A stretch of DNA of 35,311 nt from JAAYBG01 sp964411675 (GTDB lineage Bacteria > Bacillota_I > Bacilli_A > ML615J-28 > CAG-698), in assembly GCA_964411675.1 (NCBI GenBank), contig CAYPLR010000017.1, forward strand, positions 1-35,311, read 5' to 3'. Shown one piece after another: positions 1 to 8,791 of this stretch. Each line of letters starts with the position of its first letter. Position 1 is the first letter of the stretch. Under the pieces are notes generated by a model. That model did no database searches. It was not told the origin of the DNA and saw only the letters and a program-made list of their open reading frames with translations. Both the position numbers and the translations under genes were made by a program.

Positions 1-55
1 ATTTAGGCCCTATAGCTTTGCGTCGCCGCCTTTCGACGGTTTTGCCTTTTACATT
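1..55 (-). promoter_or_regulatory. Cyclic-di-GMP-I (GEMM-I) riboswitch aptamer, cut by window edge
   Basis: Read on the minus strand this shows the GEMM-I signature in order: GGCAAAACC, a GAAA-capped hairpin, GACGCAAAGC, TATAGGGCCTAAA. It closely matches the second aptamer near 4420. The 3' half (second stem and any expression platform) lies beyond position 1, so the controlled gene is outside the window. A consensus promoter sits just upstream at 88-116. The family is known to bind c-di-GMP; the regulatory direction cannot be seen here. Confidence 0.9.
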
Positions 56-87
56 ATAAAATAGACTTACTTCTATCTTGCATGTAT

Positions 88-116
88 AGTATATCACCAT
101 TAAAAATACTTGTCAA
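88..116 (-). promoter_or_regulatory. Sigma-A promoter for the left-edge riboswitch
   Basis: On the minus strand TTGACA (116-111), a 17-nt spacer and TATACT (93-88) form a near-perfect housekeeping promoter. The expected start of transcription is about 30 nt before the aptamer. The GTGATATACT core is the same as in the promoter at 4475-4503, which drives the other riboswitch. Confidence 0.85.
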
Positions 117-143
117 GCATTTTGTTTAAATTTTTTTATTTTT

Positions 144-1772
144 TTAATCTACTTGCTCGGGTGTTTCTTCTTTTACTTTTTTTGTAACTTTTTTAGGTGT
201 TTTAGGCTTATCTTCAGCTATAATTTCTTCACTGTTTTGAGCAGTTTCAATGACTTCCTCTTTAGATTTTTCTTCTATTTTTAATTCACTTGTGCTTTTC
301 TCAATCTTTGGTTGTTCTATCTTATCAGTAGGATTAATTAATTTATCAATTTCTTTTTCATTGTATAAATACTTATGAAATTCTTCTTCAGCAATCGGCT
401 TTGAAAAATAGAATCCTTGCAATAAATTAATCTTGTAATTCCCTGCTTTCTTCAGCATATCAATATTCTCAATACCCTCACAAATGATCTTCTTATTGTT
501 CTTTTCAGCAAACTCGATTAGCATTTCTGCGTATCTTGTTTTCAAAAATGATGATTCTTCATCTTCTTGTAAGAAGTCACGATCAAGCTTAATAATATCA
601 AGCGGTAGTGAACCAATTTTTTCCAGTATTGTATGATCCATAGCAAAGCCATCTACTGCAATTTGAAAGCCCAACTCTTTTAGTTTTAACAAGTTGTTTT
701 TTACAACATCATGCTTTTCAAAAATAGCAAACTCTATGATTTCCAAGGTTATGTTTTTTGCAAGAACACGATATTTCTTAATCAGATTTTGGAAGTTCAT
801 AATTAAGTTTTCGTTGGCTAATTGTTTAGGACTTAAGTTCATCGATAATTGAAAGTGTTTGCTTGGAAACATCTTTTTCAATTGCAAGAATTCTTTAATT
901 AAGCATTCAACTCCCCAGCTACCAACCCAGTTAATATCTCCTGATTGTTCGATAATGTGAATAAATTTATTAGGGGATAAGACACCATATTCAGGATGCT
1001 GCCAACGTAGTAGTGCTTCTGCTCCATAAATGTAATGACCTTCAACATCTATAATTGGTTGATAGTAAAGCATAAACTGTTTATTATCAATCGCTTCTTT
1101 AATTTCACCATAGAATCTAACATTTTCGCTTTCTTGAACATCCATTTCATCAGAATATAAAACAATTGAGTCTCCTCCCCCTCGCTTTGCAATATATAAA
1201 GCTAAATTAAGAGAGTTAAATAATTGTTTGAAATTACGGCCATGGTAAGGATAATAGGCAATACCAATGCTAACATGTTGATTGGTCTCTGTTCCTCCAG
1301 CGACTTTAATTGGTAAAGAAGCTGCTTCTTTGATTCGTTCTGCTAAACGCATCGTTTCTGCACGGGTATAATCACTACGAACAGCAACAATAAATTCATC
1401 TTTGCTATATCGTCCGATTTGTACTTTTTGTGGTAATGCTTTGTCTATATTAGCAACAAATCGTTCTAATATCTTTTGAGATTCTTTTTCTCCAAAAATA
1501 CTAATAATTTCTTCAAACTTATCAAAGCTCAGTAACATCAATGAAAATGACATATCCTTTGGTATCTTACTAATATGGGAAGTAATACTAAAAACAATTT
1601 CGTTTTTTGATAAAGCACCCTCAATTAATAGTGTCATTTCATCACGATAATTACGATAGTCTCTACGAAAACGATAAAAAACAAAAACTGCAAGAGCAAT
1701 TGTTGCTAGTATAGCCAAGACAGAAACAAAGACCAATGCTCCATCTGACCAGTTTGTTATTTTTAGAAACAT
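144..1772 (-). CDS. Membrane-anchored degenerate GGDEF-EAL protein
   Basis: 542 aa. One N-terminal membrane segment (about residues 11-33), a GGDEF-fold domain (about 75-207), an EAL domain (about 220-470) and a Lys/Glu-rich tail. The GGDEF signature is SKDEF (123-127), so cyclase activity is unlikely. The EAL domain keeps E252 of EALLRW, N312, E344, K395, E432 and Q452, but the loop normally reading DDFGTG is DGFAMD (374-379). The second metal-binding Asp is therefore Gly and the loop is disordered, so phosphodiesterase activity is doubtful. A role as a c-di-GMP-binding sensor or partner protein is inference. The start ATG is preceded by AAGGGGTGA. It begins 4 nt after the stop of the neighbouring EAL gene, so both are probably made from one riboswitch-controlled transcript. 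No hairpin terminator is seen after the stop. Confidence 0.88.
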   Translation of the reverse strand: MFLKITNWSDGALVFVSVLAILATIALAVFVFYRFRRDYRNYRDEMTLLIEGALSKNEIVFSITSHISKIPKDMSFSLMLLSFDKFEEIISIFGEKESQKILERFVANIDKALPQKVQIGRYSKDEFIVAVRSDYTRAETMRLAERIKEAASLPIKVAGGTETNQHVSIGIAYYPYHGRNFKQLFNSLNLALYIAKRGGGDSIVLYSDEMDVQESENVRFYGEIKEAIDNKQFMLYYQPIIDVEGHYIYGAEALLRWQHPEYGVLSPNKFIHIIEQSGDINWVGSWGVECLIKEFLQLKKMFPSKHFQLSMNLSPKQLANENLIMNFQNLIKKYRVLAKNITLEIIEFAIFEKHDVVKNNLLKLKELGFQIAVDGFAMDHTILEKIGSLPLDIIKLDRDFLQEDEESSFLKTRYAEMLIEFAEKNNKKIICEGIENIDMLKKAGNYKINLLQGFYFSKPIAEEEFHKYLYNEKEIDKLINPTDKIEQPKIEKSTSELKIEEKSKEEVIETAQNSEEIIAEDKPKTPKKVTKKVKEETPEQVD

Positions 1773-1776
1773 AGCT

Positions 1777-4350
1777 TCACCCCTTCTTAGCTTTCTTTAT
1801 CGTAGCGACTTGTTTTGTTTTATCGATATTATACTGATTCATTAGTTCGATTGATTCCTCAAAAGAAACACCCTTACTAATTAAATATCCTTGAATAATA
1901 TCGCATCCCATTTTGATTAATATTTGGTTTTGATCATCTTTTTCGACACCTTCAGCAATAATCTCCAAATCAAGGCTCTTAGCCAAGGATACAATTTTAC
2001 TTACAATTGCCCGAGAATGCTTATCAGTTGCTAGATGACGAATAAATTCTTTATCTATTTTAATGGTATTAATTGGTAATTCTTTTAAATAAAGCATAGA
2101 GCTATAACCTGTACCAAAGTCATCTAGATGAATTGAAAATCCTTTGTTACGTAGTAAGTTTAGTTTTTCAATAACATAGCTGAAATTTTCCATTAGAAAT
2201 GTCTCGGTAATTTCAATAGCAATGGTACCGGGTTGTAATTCATATTTCTTTGCACAATCTAATACTTCATTTACAAATCCTGCTTGCATTAATTGAACTG
2301 GAGAAACGTTCATAGAAATATGAATCCCATGCTTTTCGAATTCTTTTGCTGTAGCAAAGGTTTTTTCCATAATGTAACGACCAATTTGAATAATCATATT
2401 ATTCTTTTCAGCAAGTTCAATGAAGACTGCTGGTGATTGAAATTTGTATTTTGGATTATCCCAACGTACCAAGGCTTCAAAACCAACAATTCTTTGTTTT
2501 TCATTATTGTATTGTGGTTGATAAAACATGACAAATTCTTCTCTTTCCAATGCAGTGGACAAATCTTTTGTCATCGCTTGTTCTTTGGTTACTGCAGTTG
2601 AGAAAGAAGAGTTATAAACAGAGTATCGAACCGATGTCAACGACTTCGCTTGTGTTAAGGTTATCTGACAGTTGTCATAGGCTTTTCTAGCATCTAGTTT
2701 TTCATATTTTTGTGGTTCTATATTAAATATACCACACTTGATATCAACAATCAAATTATTGTTATCGATTTCTATTGGCTTTTTAAAAAGCGCAATAATC
2801 TCATCAAGGTAAGTAGTTACTTGGTCATAATCTGATAAGGAAGTAAATAAAATAGCAAATAAATCGATTTCTGTATGAAATATTTCTCCGTTTTTATCTT
2901 CGAGATACTCTTTTACTCGTTCAGCTACTTTAAAAACAATCATGTCTCCCATTTTTCGACCAAAGACTTTGTTGAAATTGCTGAATTGTTGAATATCAAA
3001 CAACGCCAAAGCACTCTTTTGTGCTTCTACTTCTTTAACAATGTTATGTTCGATGCCCTTGATAATGCGATTAATCGATTCTTCCAACAATTCAAAATTT
3101 GGTAAATTTGTAATAAGATTATATTTGGCTTTTAATTTATAATTGCTATCTTGGAATGTTAAATCCGTACCAACAAGATACTTGGACAAGATATTCTTGA
3201 CAGGAATCATAAGCGCTGAGCGTTTTAGACCTTCATTATCTTCAAAAAGCAATGTAAATGGAGTTTGAGTTCTAATACAATGAATGAGATTTACACCCTC
3301 TTCATGTTCAAATTGATTGATGTTTTTATAACGATTTCCGCGGAAAATAATTCGACGTAATGTTTGATTAAAAGCTAATATTTTCCCGTTTTTATTTACT
3401 TTTATAATATAAGGCTTATCGAAATAATGAACCACCATCGATCCTTGGATATCACTATTTTTGCGTAACATAATAATATAAGTACTGATAATAGCAATGA
3501 TTAAAATCAAAGCATAGACAATATAAAGCAATGTCAATTGATAGGTCAGCGTCCCAAAACTGGCAAATGCACTTTTCACTTCGAATAGATAGGCAACATA
3601 AAAATCGCTACCAATCGTTTCACTACGAAATGGACTATAGCATAAATAGTATTGTTTTCCTCCAAAGTTAATAGAAGCACGATAGGAACTTAATCCTTCA
3701 TATAACTCAGCTTTTACTTGTTCTGTCGTTTGTTCACTATTATCGCGACGTAAATAGTAATTATAAAATTTATTATTGGCATTATTATTGGTTTGATACT
3801 CAATTAATCCATCCCTCTTCAACAAGAAATACATGTGTTCAGGAAGATTACTTGGTGATAAAAAAGTATTGGCAAAATATTCCTCTGCAGGAAAAACAAA
3901 GAGAGTGTTATTGATATTGAAGAAAACATAGGGAGTTTCATTGGTATTATCCTTCAACATTTCTGAGAACTTAACCACAGAAACAGGATTTGTTATCGTA
4001 CTTTCAGGAATAAACGATTCATGAAAGCCGGATGTTATCCCTTGGTATTCAACACCTGTATCAAATAACTGTCCCCAAGTAATGGTTTCTGTAAACATGG
4101 CAGCTAAGTCTTCACCTTCGATATCCTGATGCTCTTTTCCTTCCATATACTCAGCCAGTTTATGATAATCACGATCGATTTGATAACTTAACGTTTCACT
4201 TACTGTCTCAGTAATCATGGTTAAGTTATTAGCTACCCGCTTTTCTAAAAACTCAGTGGAAGTATAGCGATAAAAAAGATAAGTCGCAATAAAAACAACC
4301 CCCAAGATGAAGATAAAAAAGATATATGTACTTTGTGCTATTTTCCTCAC
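1777..4350 (-). CDS. Membrane c-di-GMP phosphodiesterase (degenerate GGDEF + intact EAL)
   Basis: 857 aa from a GTG start at 4350, chosen because GGAGGTGG (4362-4355) lies just upstream. A longer open frame to 4395 would run through the riboswitch terminator and has no ribosome site. The layout is membrane segment, roughly 240-residue extracytoplasmic sensor region, second membrane segment (about 270-295), a PAS-like linker, GGDEF-fold domain, EAL domain. The GGDEF signature is replaced by EIDLF (about residue 493), so it should not make c-di-GMP. The EAL domain has every usual catalytic element: EALVRW (E625), an Asn in MNVSPVQL, EITE, LDDFGTGYSS (about 742), KIDKEF, AEGVE and QGYLISK. It should hydrolyse c-di-GMP to pGpG. 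Transcription starts behind a c-di-GMP-I riboswitch, implying feedback control. The degenerate GGDEF-EAL gene follows 4 nt after the stop. Confidence 0.92.
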   Translation of the reverse strand: MRKIAQSTYIFFIFILGVVFIATYLFYRYTSTEFLEKRVANNLTMITETVSETLSYQIDRDYHKLAEYMEGKEHQDIEGEDLAAMFTETITWGQLFDTGVEYQGITSGFHESFIPESTITNPVSVVKFSEMLKDNTNETPYVFFNINNTLFVFPAEEYFANTFLSPSNLPEHMYFLLKRDGLIEYQTNNNANNKFYNYYLRRDNSEQTTEQVKAELYEGLSSYRASINFGGKQYYLCYSPFRSETIGSDFYVAYLFEVKSAFASFGTLTYQLTLLYIVYALILIIAIISTYIIMLRKNSDIQGSMVVHYFDKPYIIKVNKNGKILAFNQTLRRIIFRGNRYKNINQFEHEEGVNLIHCIRTQTPFTLLFEDNEGLKRSALMIPVKNILSKYLVGTDLTFQDSNYKLKAKYNLITNLPNFELLEESINRIIKGIEHNIVKEVEAQKSALALFDIQQFSNFNKVFGRKMGDMIVFKVAERVKEYLEDKNGEIFHTEIDLFAILFTSLSDYDQVTTYLDEIIALFKKPIEIDNNNLIVDIKCGIFNIEPQKYEKLDARKAYDNCQITLTQAKSLTSVRYSVYNSSFSTAVTKEQAMTKDLSTALEREEFVMFYQPQYNNEKQRIVGFEALVRWDNPKYKFQSPAVFIELAEKNNMIIQIGRYIMEKTFATAKEFEKHGIHISMNVSPVQLMQAGFVNEVLDCAKKYELQPGTIAIEITETFLMENFSYVIEKLNLLRNKGFSIHLDDFGTGYSSMLYLKELPINTIKIDKEFIRHLATDKHSRAIVSKIVSLAKSLDLEIIAEGVEKDDQNQILIKMGCDIIQGYLISKGVSFEESIELMNQYNIDKTKQVATIKKAKKG

Positions 4351-4362
4351 GAGTCCACCTCC

Positions 4363-4400
4363 AAAAAATAAAAGCCAATTGCAAAACAATTGCAACTGGC
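4363..4400 (-). terminator. Intrinsic terminator forming the riboswitch expression platform
   Basis: On the minus strand GCCAGTTGCAA and TTGCAATTGGC form an 11-bp stem (one G-U pair) with a 5-nt loop, followed by TTTTATTTTTT. It lies directly before the ribosome site of the phosphodiesterase gene. Its 5' arm is also the conserved 3' segment of the c-di-GMP aptamer, so terminator and folded aptamer should be mutually exclusive. Confidence 0.85.
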
Positions 4401-4458
4401 TATCTTTTCAGACCCTATAGTTTTGCGTCGCCGTTTTTCAACGGGTTTGCCAAAATAT
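4390..4458 (-). promoter_or_regulatory. Cyclic-di-GMP-I (GEMM-I) riboswitch controlling the EAL phosphodiesterase
   Basis: On the minus strand the order is GGCAAACC, a GAAA-type hairpin loop, GACGCAAAAC, TATAGGGTCTGAAA, then GATAGCCAGTTGC, the second conserved half of the aptamer. The first half is almost the same as the aptamer at 1-55. The last segment doubles as the 5' arm of the terminator at 4363-4400. Ligand binding would therefore be expected to prevent termination and switch the phosphodiesterase operon on; this direction is inferred from the overlap. Confidence 0.93.
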
Positions 4459-4474
4459 TCTTCTATACGGACAT

Positions 4475-4503
4475 AGTATATCACGGAAAAAATTAAAAAT
4501 CAA
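4475..4503 (-). promoter_or_regulatory. Sigma-A promoter of the riboswitch-phosphodiesterase operon
   Basis: Minus strand TTGATT (4503-4498), 17-nt spacer, TATACT (4480-4475). Transcription would start near 4468, a few bases before the aptamer. Confidence 0.82.
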
Positions 4504-4542
4504 TTATTTTTTTTCGTTTTTTAACGATTATTTCTTCTTTCT

Positions 4543-6840
4543 CTATTTCACATATTGGGTAGTTTTCATTGGATTTGTTTTCCAAAAAGTAGTGGATGAC
4601 AATTCTAATGGAGTTTCTCCATAATATTCACTAGAAATTTTATACCCATTATTGTCAATGGTAATCTTAATAGTACCATTACGATCAACCATTGGATCAC
4701 TTAATTCGCATTGATAAGACTCGCTAGCGGTTAATTCACAGGCCTCACTATCGCCACCTACAACTGCATAAATAGGAATCTGGCTATCATATTGGTATAC
4801 TCGATTAATCGCTTCGTAAGTTGGATGTCCATGTTTATTCCCAAAGTAATTACCATTGGTAATGATAACAACCTCTGGATCAACCGCCTGTAAAAACGCT
4901 TGGGTTGTTCCTTCTCTAGTCGCATGATGAACCGCCTTTAAGATATCAATATTACCTACGCTATTCATATATTCGCTTTCTAGAGAGCTATTTGAGCCAT
5001 TATCCGCGTCCCCTGTCAATAAAGTTCTAATTCCATAAGCCTCTAATACAAAGACAATACTACGACTATTGGTTTCTGTTGCTTCATAATTATTGGTATT
5101 CAAAAATTCAATCACTACCTCTGGTCCGAGTTCAATTTCTCGTGTACAAGAACCAACATTATGATAAGCATCTAAAATGGTACAAGTAGAGCATTCTTCA
5201 GCCGTATAAGAGGTGACATACTCTTGGTATAAATTCGTGGTATGGTCCCCGTTAAACTGAATTAAGTTAACAATTTTATAAAGCTCAAATATAAATGGCA
5301 ATCCGCCAATATGATCAGCATCAGGATGAGTGGCAATTAAGTATTCAATGATTTTATCTTCACTGTACAAATCAATCACTTCTTGAATGGCTTGATTGCT
5401 CGTTTTGATATCATCTCCAGCATCCACCAAAACATCGATGTTATCATATTTGATGTAAATAGACTCTCCACAATCGCTTTGTCCATACTTTCCTAAATCG
5501 ATAAAATAAATTTCAACTGGAGTCACTGAATTACTTCCTTTTACTGTTACCTCTAGTGTAATACTAATCGTTTCCTTAAACCCAGCAACAACAGCAGTAA
5601 GGATTACTTTTGTTGCTTCTAGTTCTTTGGTTACGACTCCATCTTTTGATAAAGCTTGATGATTAGAAGTATAGGAGATAATACCACCATACATAGTGGT
5701 AAGAGGTAAGATGGTTGATGTTGATAGTGAATTAGGAATATGATCTTCCACCCACTTTTCAATATCTTCTTGATTAATAAAACGAGTGATCACGAGATGA
5801 TCAAGATCTACTCTCATACTAGCATAGGCTGTTTCTATTTCTACTTTCAAGCGAATACCACCAGTAAAACTAGATAAATCATACTCAAAATGATAGAAAT
5901 CACTGCCTAAAGGACTACTTTTAGACAATAATTGCCAAGTATCATGTTCCATAGTGTATACCGACAAATAGGTATCTTTGGTATAGTTTTCTCTTTTATC
6001 TGTTTCAAAAATTTCATAGTCAAAGCTAATTTTACTTGGATTAGTCATAAAATTCATGAGTTCCAAACTGCTATTCTTTCCGTCTTCCGCTTTCAATCTA
6101 CAAATTTGAGCTTTTTGCTCACTAATTGATTCAGGATCTGAGATAGCATCTAAATCTTCCGCCAGAATCGCATTGTTAAATAACCAACCACTGTTTTCCC
6201 AAGCGGTACTATACGTACCCGTTTTGATATTATCAAAGGTCATTTCAATGGCCGTTACTTCACTTAACTCATTGGTTACGGAAAGTGGGAAAATAATGCT
6301 CTCGCTTTTATCTTCACAGGTTAAAGTTGCTGTTAGATCTACCAATCCTGTGCTAACCTTTTCTCCTGTTGCTGTCATAATATTCGTATTGCTTGACTTC
6401 CATGTAATTTCTACACTATTAAAATACGGATCTTCTGTTAATAAGCCAATATCTGTATGAGTTGTTTTTGGTACAAATAAACCATTCTTTATGAAAGCAA
6501 TCTTTTCTTCACTGCTTGCTTCNNNNNNNNNNNNNNNNNNNNNNNNNNNNNNNNNNNNNNNNNNNNNNNNNNNNNNNNNNNNNNNNNNNNNNNNNNNNNN
6601 NNNNNNNNNNNNNNNNNNNNNNGGTAATACTAGATTGGTTGATGTTGTTTCCGGAATAAGATCAATCAATTCTTGTTTCACATCATTGATTTCATTTTGA
6701 CTCGCTTGTACTTGAGGATAATATTTTATCCCCAAGTAAAGAATGATAGCACCAACAATAAGTAGAAAAACTATTTGAATCAATCTACTTTTGCTAGTAC
6801 TTTTTTTCTTTTTACTTACGGTTTTTTTCTTTTTACTCAT
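4543..6840 (-). CDS. Membrane-anchored ComEC-like metallo-beta-lactamase protein with Ig-like domains (contains assembly gap)
   Basis: A Lys-rich N-terminus and one membrane segment (about residues 20-42) place the rest outside the cell. After the gap come an atrophied bacterial Ig-like domain (about 105-190, ITWKSSN motif), a beta-rich region, a second Ig-like domain (about 370-445) and a ComEC/Rec2-type metallo-beta-lactamase domain (about 455-720). The last shows the metal motif THPDADHIGG (about 501-510), LLTGDADN, VHHA and HGHPTYEA. No ComEC channel segments are present, so this is a secreted-type hydrolase of unknown substrate (nuclease or phosphodiesterase activity is known in the fold) and not a DNA-uptake channel. 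Start: ATG after AAAGGAGGATTTC. It is the last gene of the 11827-to-4543 operon, 12 nt after the DUF6320-like gene. The 100 N inside codons 73-106 are a placeholder, so true length and frame continuity are unproven. Confidence 0.85.
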   Translation of the reverse strand: MSKKKKTVSKKKKSTSKSRLIQIVFLLIVGAIILYLGIKYYPQVQASQNEINDVKQELIDLIPETTSTNLVLXXXXXXXXXXXXXXXXXXXXXXXXXXXXXXXXXXEASSEEKIAFIKNGLFVPKTTHTDIGLLTEDPYFNSVEITWKSSNTNIMTATGEKVSTGLVDLTATLTCEDKSESIIFPLSVTNELSEVTAIEMTFDNIKTGTYSTAWENSGWLFNNAILAEDLDAISDPESISEQKAQICRLKAEDGKNSSLELMNFMTNPSKISFDYEIFETDKRENYTKDTYLSVYTMEHDTWQLLSKSSPLGSDFYHFEYDLSSFTGGIRLKVEIETAYASMRVDLDHLVITRFINQEDIEKWVEDHIPNSLSTSTILPLTTMYGGIISYTSNHQALSKDGVVTKELEATKVILTAVVAGFKETISITLEVTVKGSNSVTPVEIYFIDLGKYGQSDCGESIYIKYDNIDVLVDAGDDIKTSNQAIQEVIDLYSEDKIIEYLIATHPDADHIGGLPFIFELYKIVNLIQFNGDHTTNLYQEYVTSYTAEECSTCTILDAYHNVGSCTREIELGPEVVIEFLNTNNYEATETNSRSIVFVLEAYGIRTLLTGDADNGSNSSLESEYMNSVGNIDILKAVHHATREGTTQAFLQAVDPEVVIITNGNYFGNKHGHPTYEAINRVYQYDSQIPIYAVVGGDSEACELTASESYQCELSDPMVDRNGTIKITIDNNGYKISSEYYGETPLELSSTTFWKTNPMKTTQYVK
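6523..6622. other. Assembly gap (100 N) within the metallo-beta-lactamase gene
   Basis: Exactly 100 consecutive N, the usual placeholder for a gap of unknown size. It lies between the membrane anchor and the first Ig-like domain. The frame stays open across it, but this could be coincidence. A repeated Ig-like domain could be hidden here. Confidence 0.98.
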
Positions 6841-6852
6841 GAAATCCTCCTT

Positions 6853-7530
6853 TTAAATGTGGAATCTTTTTTTAAATTCATCTCTTACTTCACGATCAGC
6901 AAATACTAGCATCGCAAGAAATACGACTAATGAGAAGCATGCTGCTGTCAGGGATGGCCATAAAACCTTCACTAATTTGAAAATCCATAAAATGAAGGGA
7001 ATTAAACCGATTAATAAAGAACTCAGCAAATAAATAATATAGTCACTATATCGAATTGATTTTGTTAGTAAAATAATTCCTATTGTTGCTGAGGATGTTA
7101 AAGACAAGAAAGGTACTACATAAGTATAAGACCACCCAGTTGAACGAGCAATGAAATCGACAATCACAACTAAAATGGAAAGGGCAATCATCTGGGTAAC
7201 AATTTTCTTCGCAGGATTTCCTCGAGAAAGAATAGAAGATTTAATTAGAATTAAAAAGTATGCCATGGAAACGAAAACATAAAAGCTCCACCAACCACCT
7301 TCTTCATTATAAGTTACGATATTCACTAAAGCTGTAATAATTATGGTTGTGATAGCTAAAAAGATAGTGGAACGAAGAAAGAAATTTGTTTTCTTTTTTG
7401 GCTGTCGATATTCAGGATAAATAGTATACTCTAATTTTTCTTTATCAAGATCCGTTAATTTTTCATAACATAAAGGACATGTTTTACGATTGGTATTAAT
7501 GTTTACGCCACATTTTGGACATTGCTTCAT
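6853..7530 (-). CDS. Zinc-ribbon multi-pass membrane protein (DUF6320-like)
   Basis: 225 aa. The N-terminus has a two-knuckle zinc ribbon, CPKC (4-7) and CPLC (18-21). It is followed by about six hydrophobic segments from residue 50 to 205 and a short charged tail. This layout fits the DUF6320 family, which is often found beside condensation-domain acyltransferases, as here: the acyltransferase gene ends 1 nt upstream and its last codons hold the ribosome site GAGGTG. Its molecular function is unknown. A role in membrane insertion, or as a partner for a cell-surface or lipid-modifying acyltransferase, is inference from pairing. Confidence 0.75.
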   Translation of the reverse strand: MKQCPKCGVNINTNRKTCPLCYEKLTDLDKEKLEYTIYPEYRQPKKKTNFFLRSTIFLAITTIIITALVNIVTYNEEGGWWSFYVFVSMAYFLILIKSSILSRGNPAKKIVTQMIALSILVVIVDFIARSTGWSYTYVVPFLSLTSSATIGIILLTKSIRYSDYIIYLLSSLLIGLIPFILWIFKLVKVLWPSLTAACFSLVVFLAMLVFADREVRDEFKKRFHI

Positions 7531-7531
7531 C

Positions 7532-8791
7532 TCACACCTCTAACTCATTGGTTTCCAACGTTACATTAAGACCAAGACTAGCTAATAGTCTAAAAAACTC
7601 TCGTTGTAAATCCCGTTCAATTATTTTACTAGTAAACACCATGGTAATATATCCATTATATCCGATAACCCCCATATTGAGTGGAGAGGTATATCCCGCT
7701 CCATTGGAGAAATCAACATCAGTAATATATTTTTTCATAGAAGTTGGAATATCAATTTTACCTAAATTTGAAAGACTAAAACTATTGGCATTCTCTCCAA
7801 ATACATTATAGCCTATTTTAAATCCTATTTGTTTCATAAATAATGGGACAATGCGCATGAAAAAATATTTTTCCCACTTCACATTGGCAACAATACGAGC
7901 ATGTAATTTATCCTTCTGTAATTCTTCCAATAAATCTTCTTTCACTTTTGTAATAATTTCAGGAAAAGGAATTTCCGTATCCAAATGAAATTTTGTACGA
8001 ACATATAAAGAAAAATTTCGTAACGTGATGGAAGGGAAAAATCTACGTAAATTCACTGGTACAAATACTTGGAAAGGATGCTTTGTTTTATCTAATATGT
8101 TGGAACAGCGATAAGCACTAGCAATCAAACAAGCAACAATGAGTTGAGTATGAGAACAATCATATTGATTACAAAGTTTTTTTAGTTCAGTTTCTTTTAC
8201 TTTTCCAGAAACTAAACTAACCCAATTGTTTTCATAAAATGTTCCCTTGAAATGTCGTGCTTTTTGCTCTTTCCTATCTATTTTAATGGAGTTATCATAG
8301 TTCTTTACAAAACTATCCTGATCTTCTTCTTTAATACACTCGATATCCGCCAAAATCATATTTTCGCTATCGATATCCTTTCCAAGTAATAATAAGTAAT
8401 TATAGGTAATGCTCTTTAAAAATTGCATTCCCCCATAACCATCTGATAAGGCATGGAAAATTTCTAAAGCGATTCGTTTGTGATAGTAGGAAACTCGAAA
8501 TAAAAATCCTTTTGATTCTCGTGCAGTCATTGGTTCCATGATAAAAGGATCTTCTGCTTCAATCACTGGATTTTCTTTATTTTCTTCCAAATAATACCAA
8601 AAAAATCCTCTCTTTAACTTCACGTTAAAAGTGGCAAATCGTTTGATTGTTACATTTAATGCTTCTTGTAATACGACTGGATTAATTTCTTCTGTTAACA
8701 TGATTGTTAACCGGAATAAATTCGATCTTCTCGCATTGGATACGCTTGGAAAAATCTTCCCTGCGTTGTCTAGTCGGTACCATTTTCTCAT
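7532..8791 (-). CDS. Condensation-domain (alcohol acetyltransferase-like) acyltransferase
   Basis: 419 aa. The catalytic motif of the condensation / chloramphenicol-acetyltransferase-like fold appears as FHALSDG (112-118; His113 and Asp117), a variant of HHxxxDG with one His. The length matches a single stand-alone domain with two CAT-like halves. No carrier, adenylation or thioesterase domain is nearby, so this is not a normal peptide synthetase module. It more likely transfers an acyl group to an alcohol or lipid headgroup. The start codon overlaps the stop of the U32 gene (ATGA), and the zinc-ribbon membrane protein follows after 1 nt, a pairing that suggests a shared task. Substrate unknown. 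Confidence 0.78.
   Translation of the reverse strand: MRKWYRLDNAGKIFPSVSNARRSNLFRLTIMLTEEINPVVLQEALNVTIKRFATFNVKLKRGFFWYYLEENKENPVIEAEDPFIMEPMTARESKGFLFRVSYYHKRIALEIFHALSDGYGGMQFLKSITYNYLLLLGKDIDSENMILADIECIKEEDQDSFVKNYDNSIKIDRKEQKARHFKGTFYENNWVSLVSGKVKETELKKLCNQYDCSHTQLIVACLIASAYRCSNILDKTKHPFQVFVPVNLRRFFPSITLRNFSLYVRTKFHLDTEIPFPEIITKVKEDLLEELQKDKLHARIVANVKWEKYFFMRIVPLFMKQIGFKIGYNVFGENANSFSLSNLGKIDIPTSMKKYITDVDFSNGAGYTSPLNMGVIGYNGYITMVFTSKIIERDLQREFFRLLASLGLNVTLETNELEV

Noticed and set aside
4508..4530. Hairpin after the metallo-beta-lactamase gene
   Set aside because: The short TCGTT/AACGA stem is followed by A, not U, on the gene's strand, so it is not supported as a terminator.
7515..7811. 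98-aa plus-strand open frame opposite the acyltransferase 3' end
   Set aside because: Antisense to a gene with a recognisable catalytic motif and operon context; no ribosome site.
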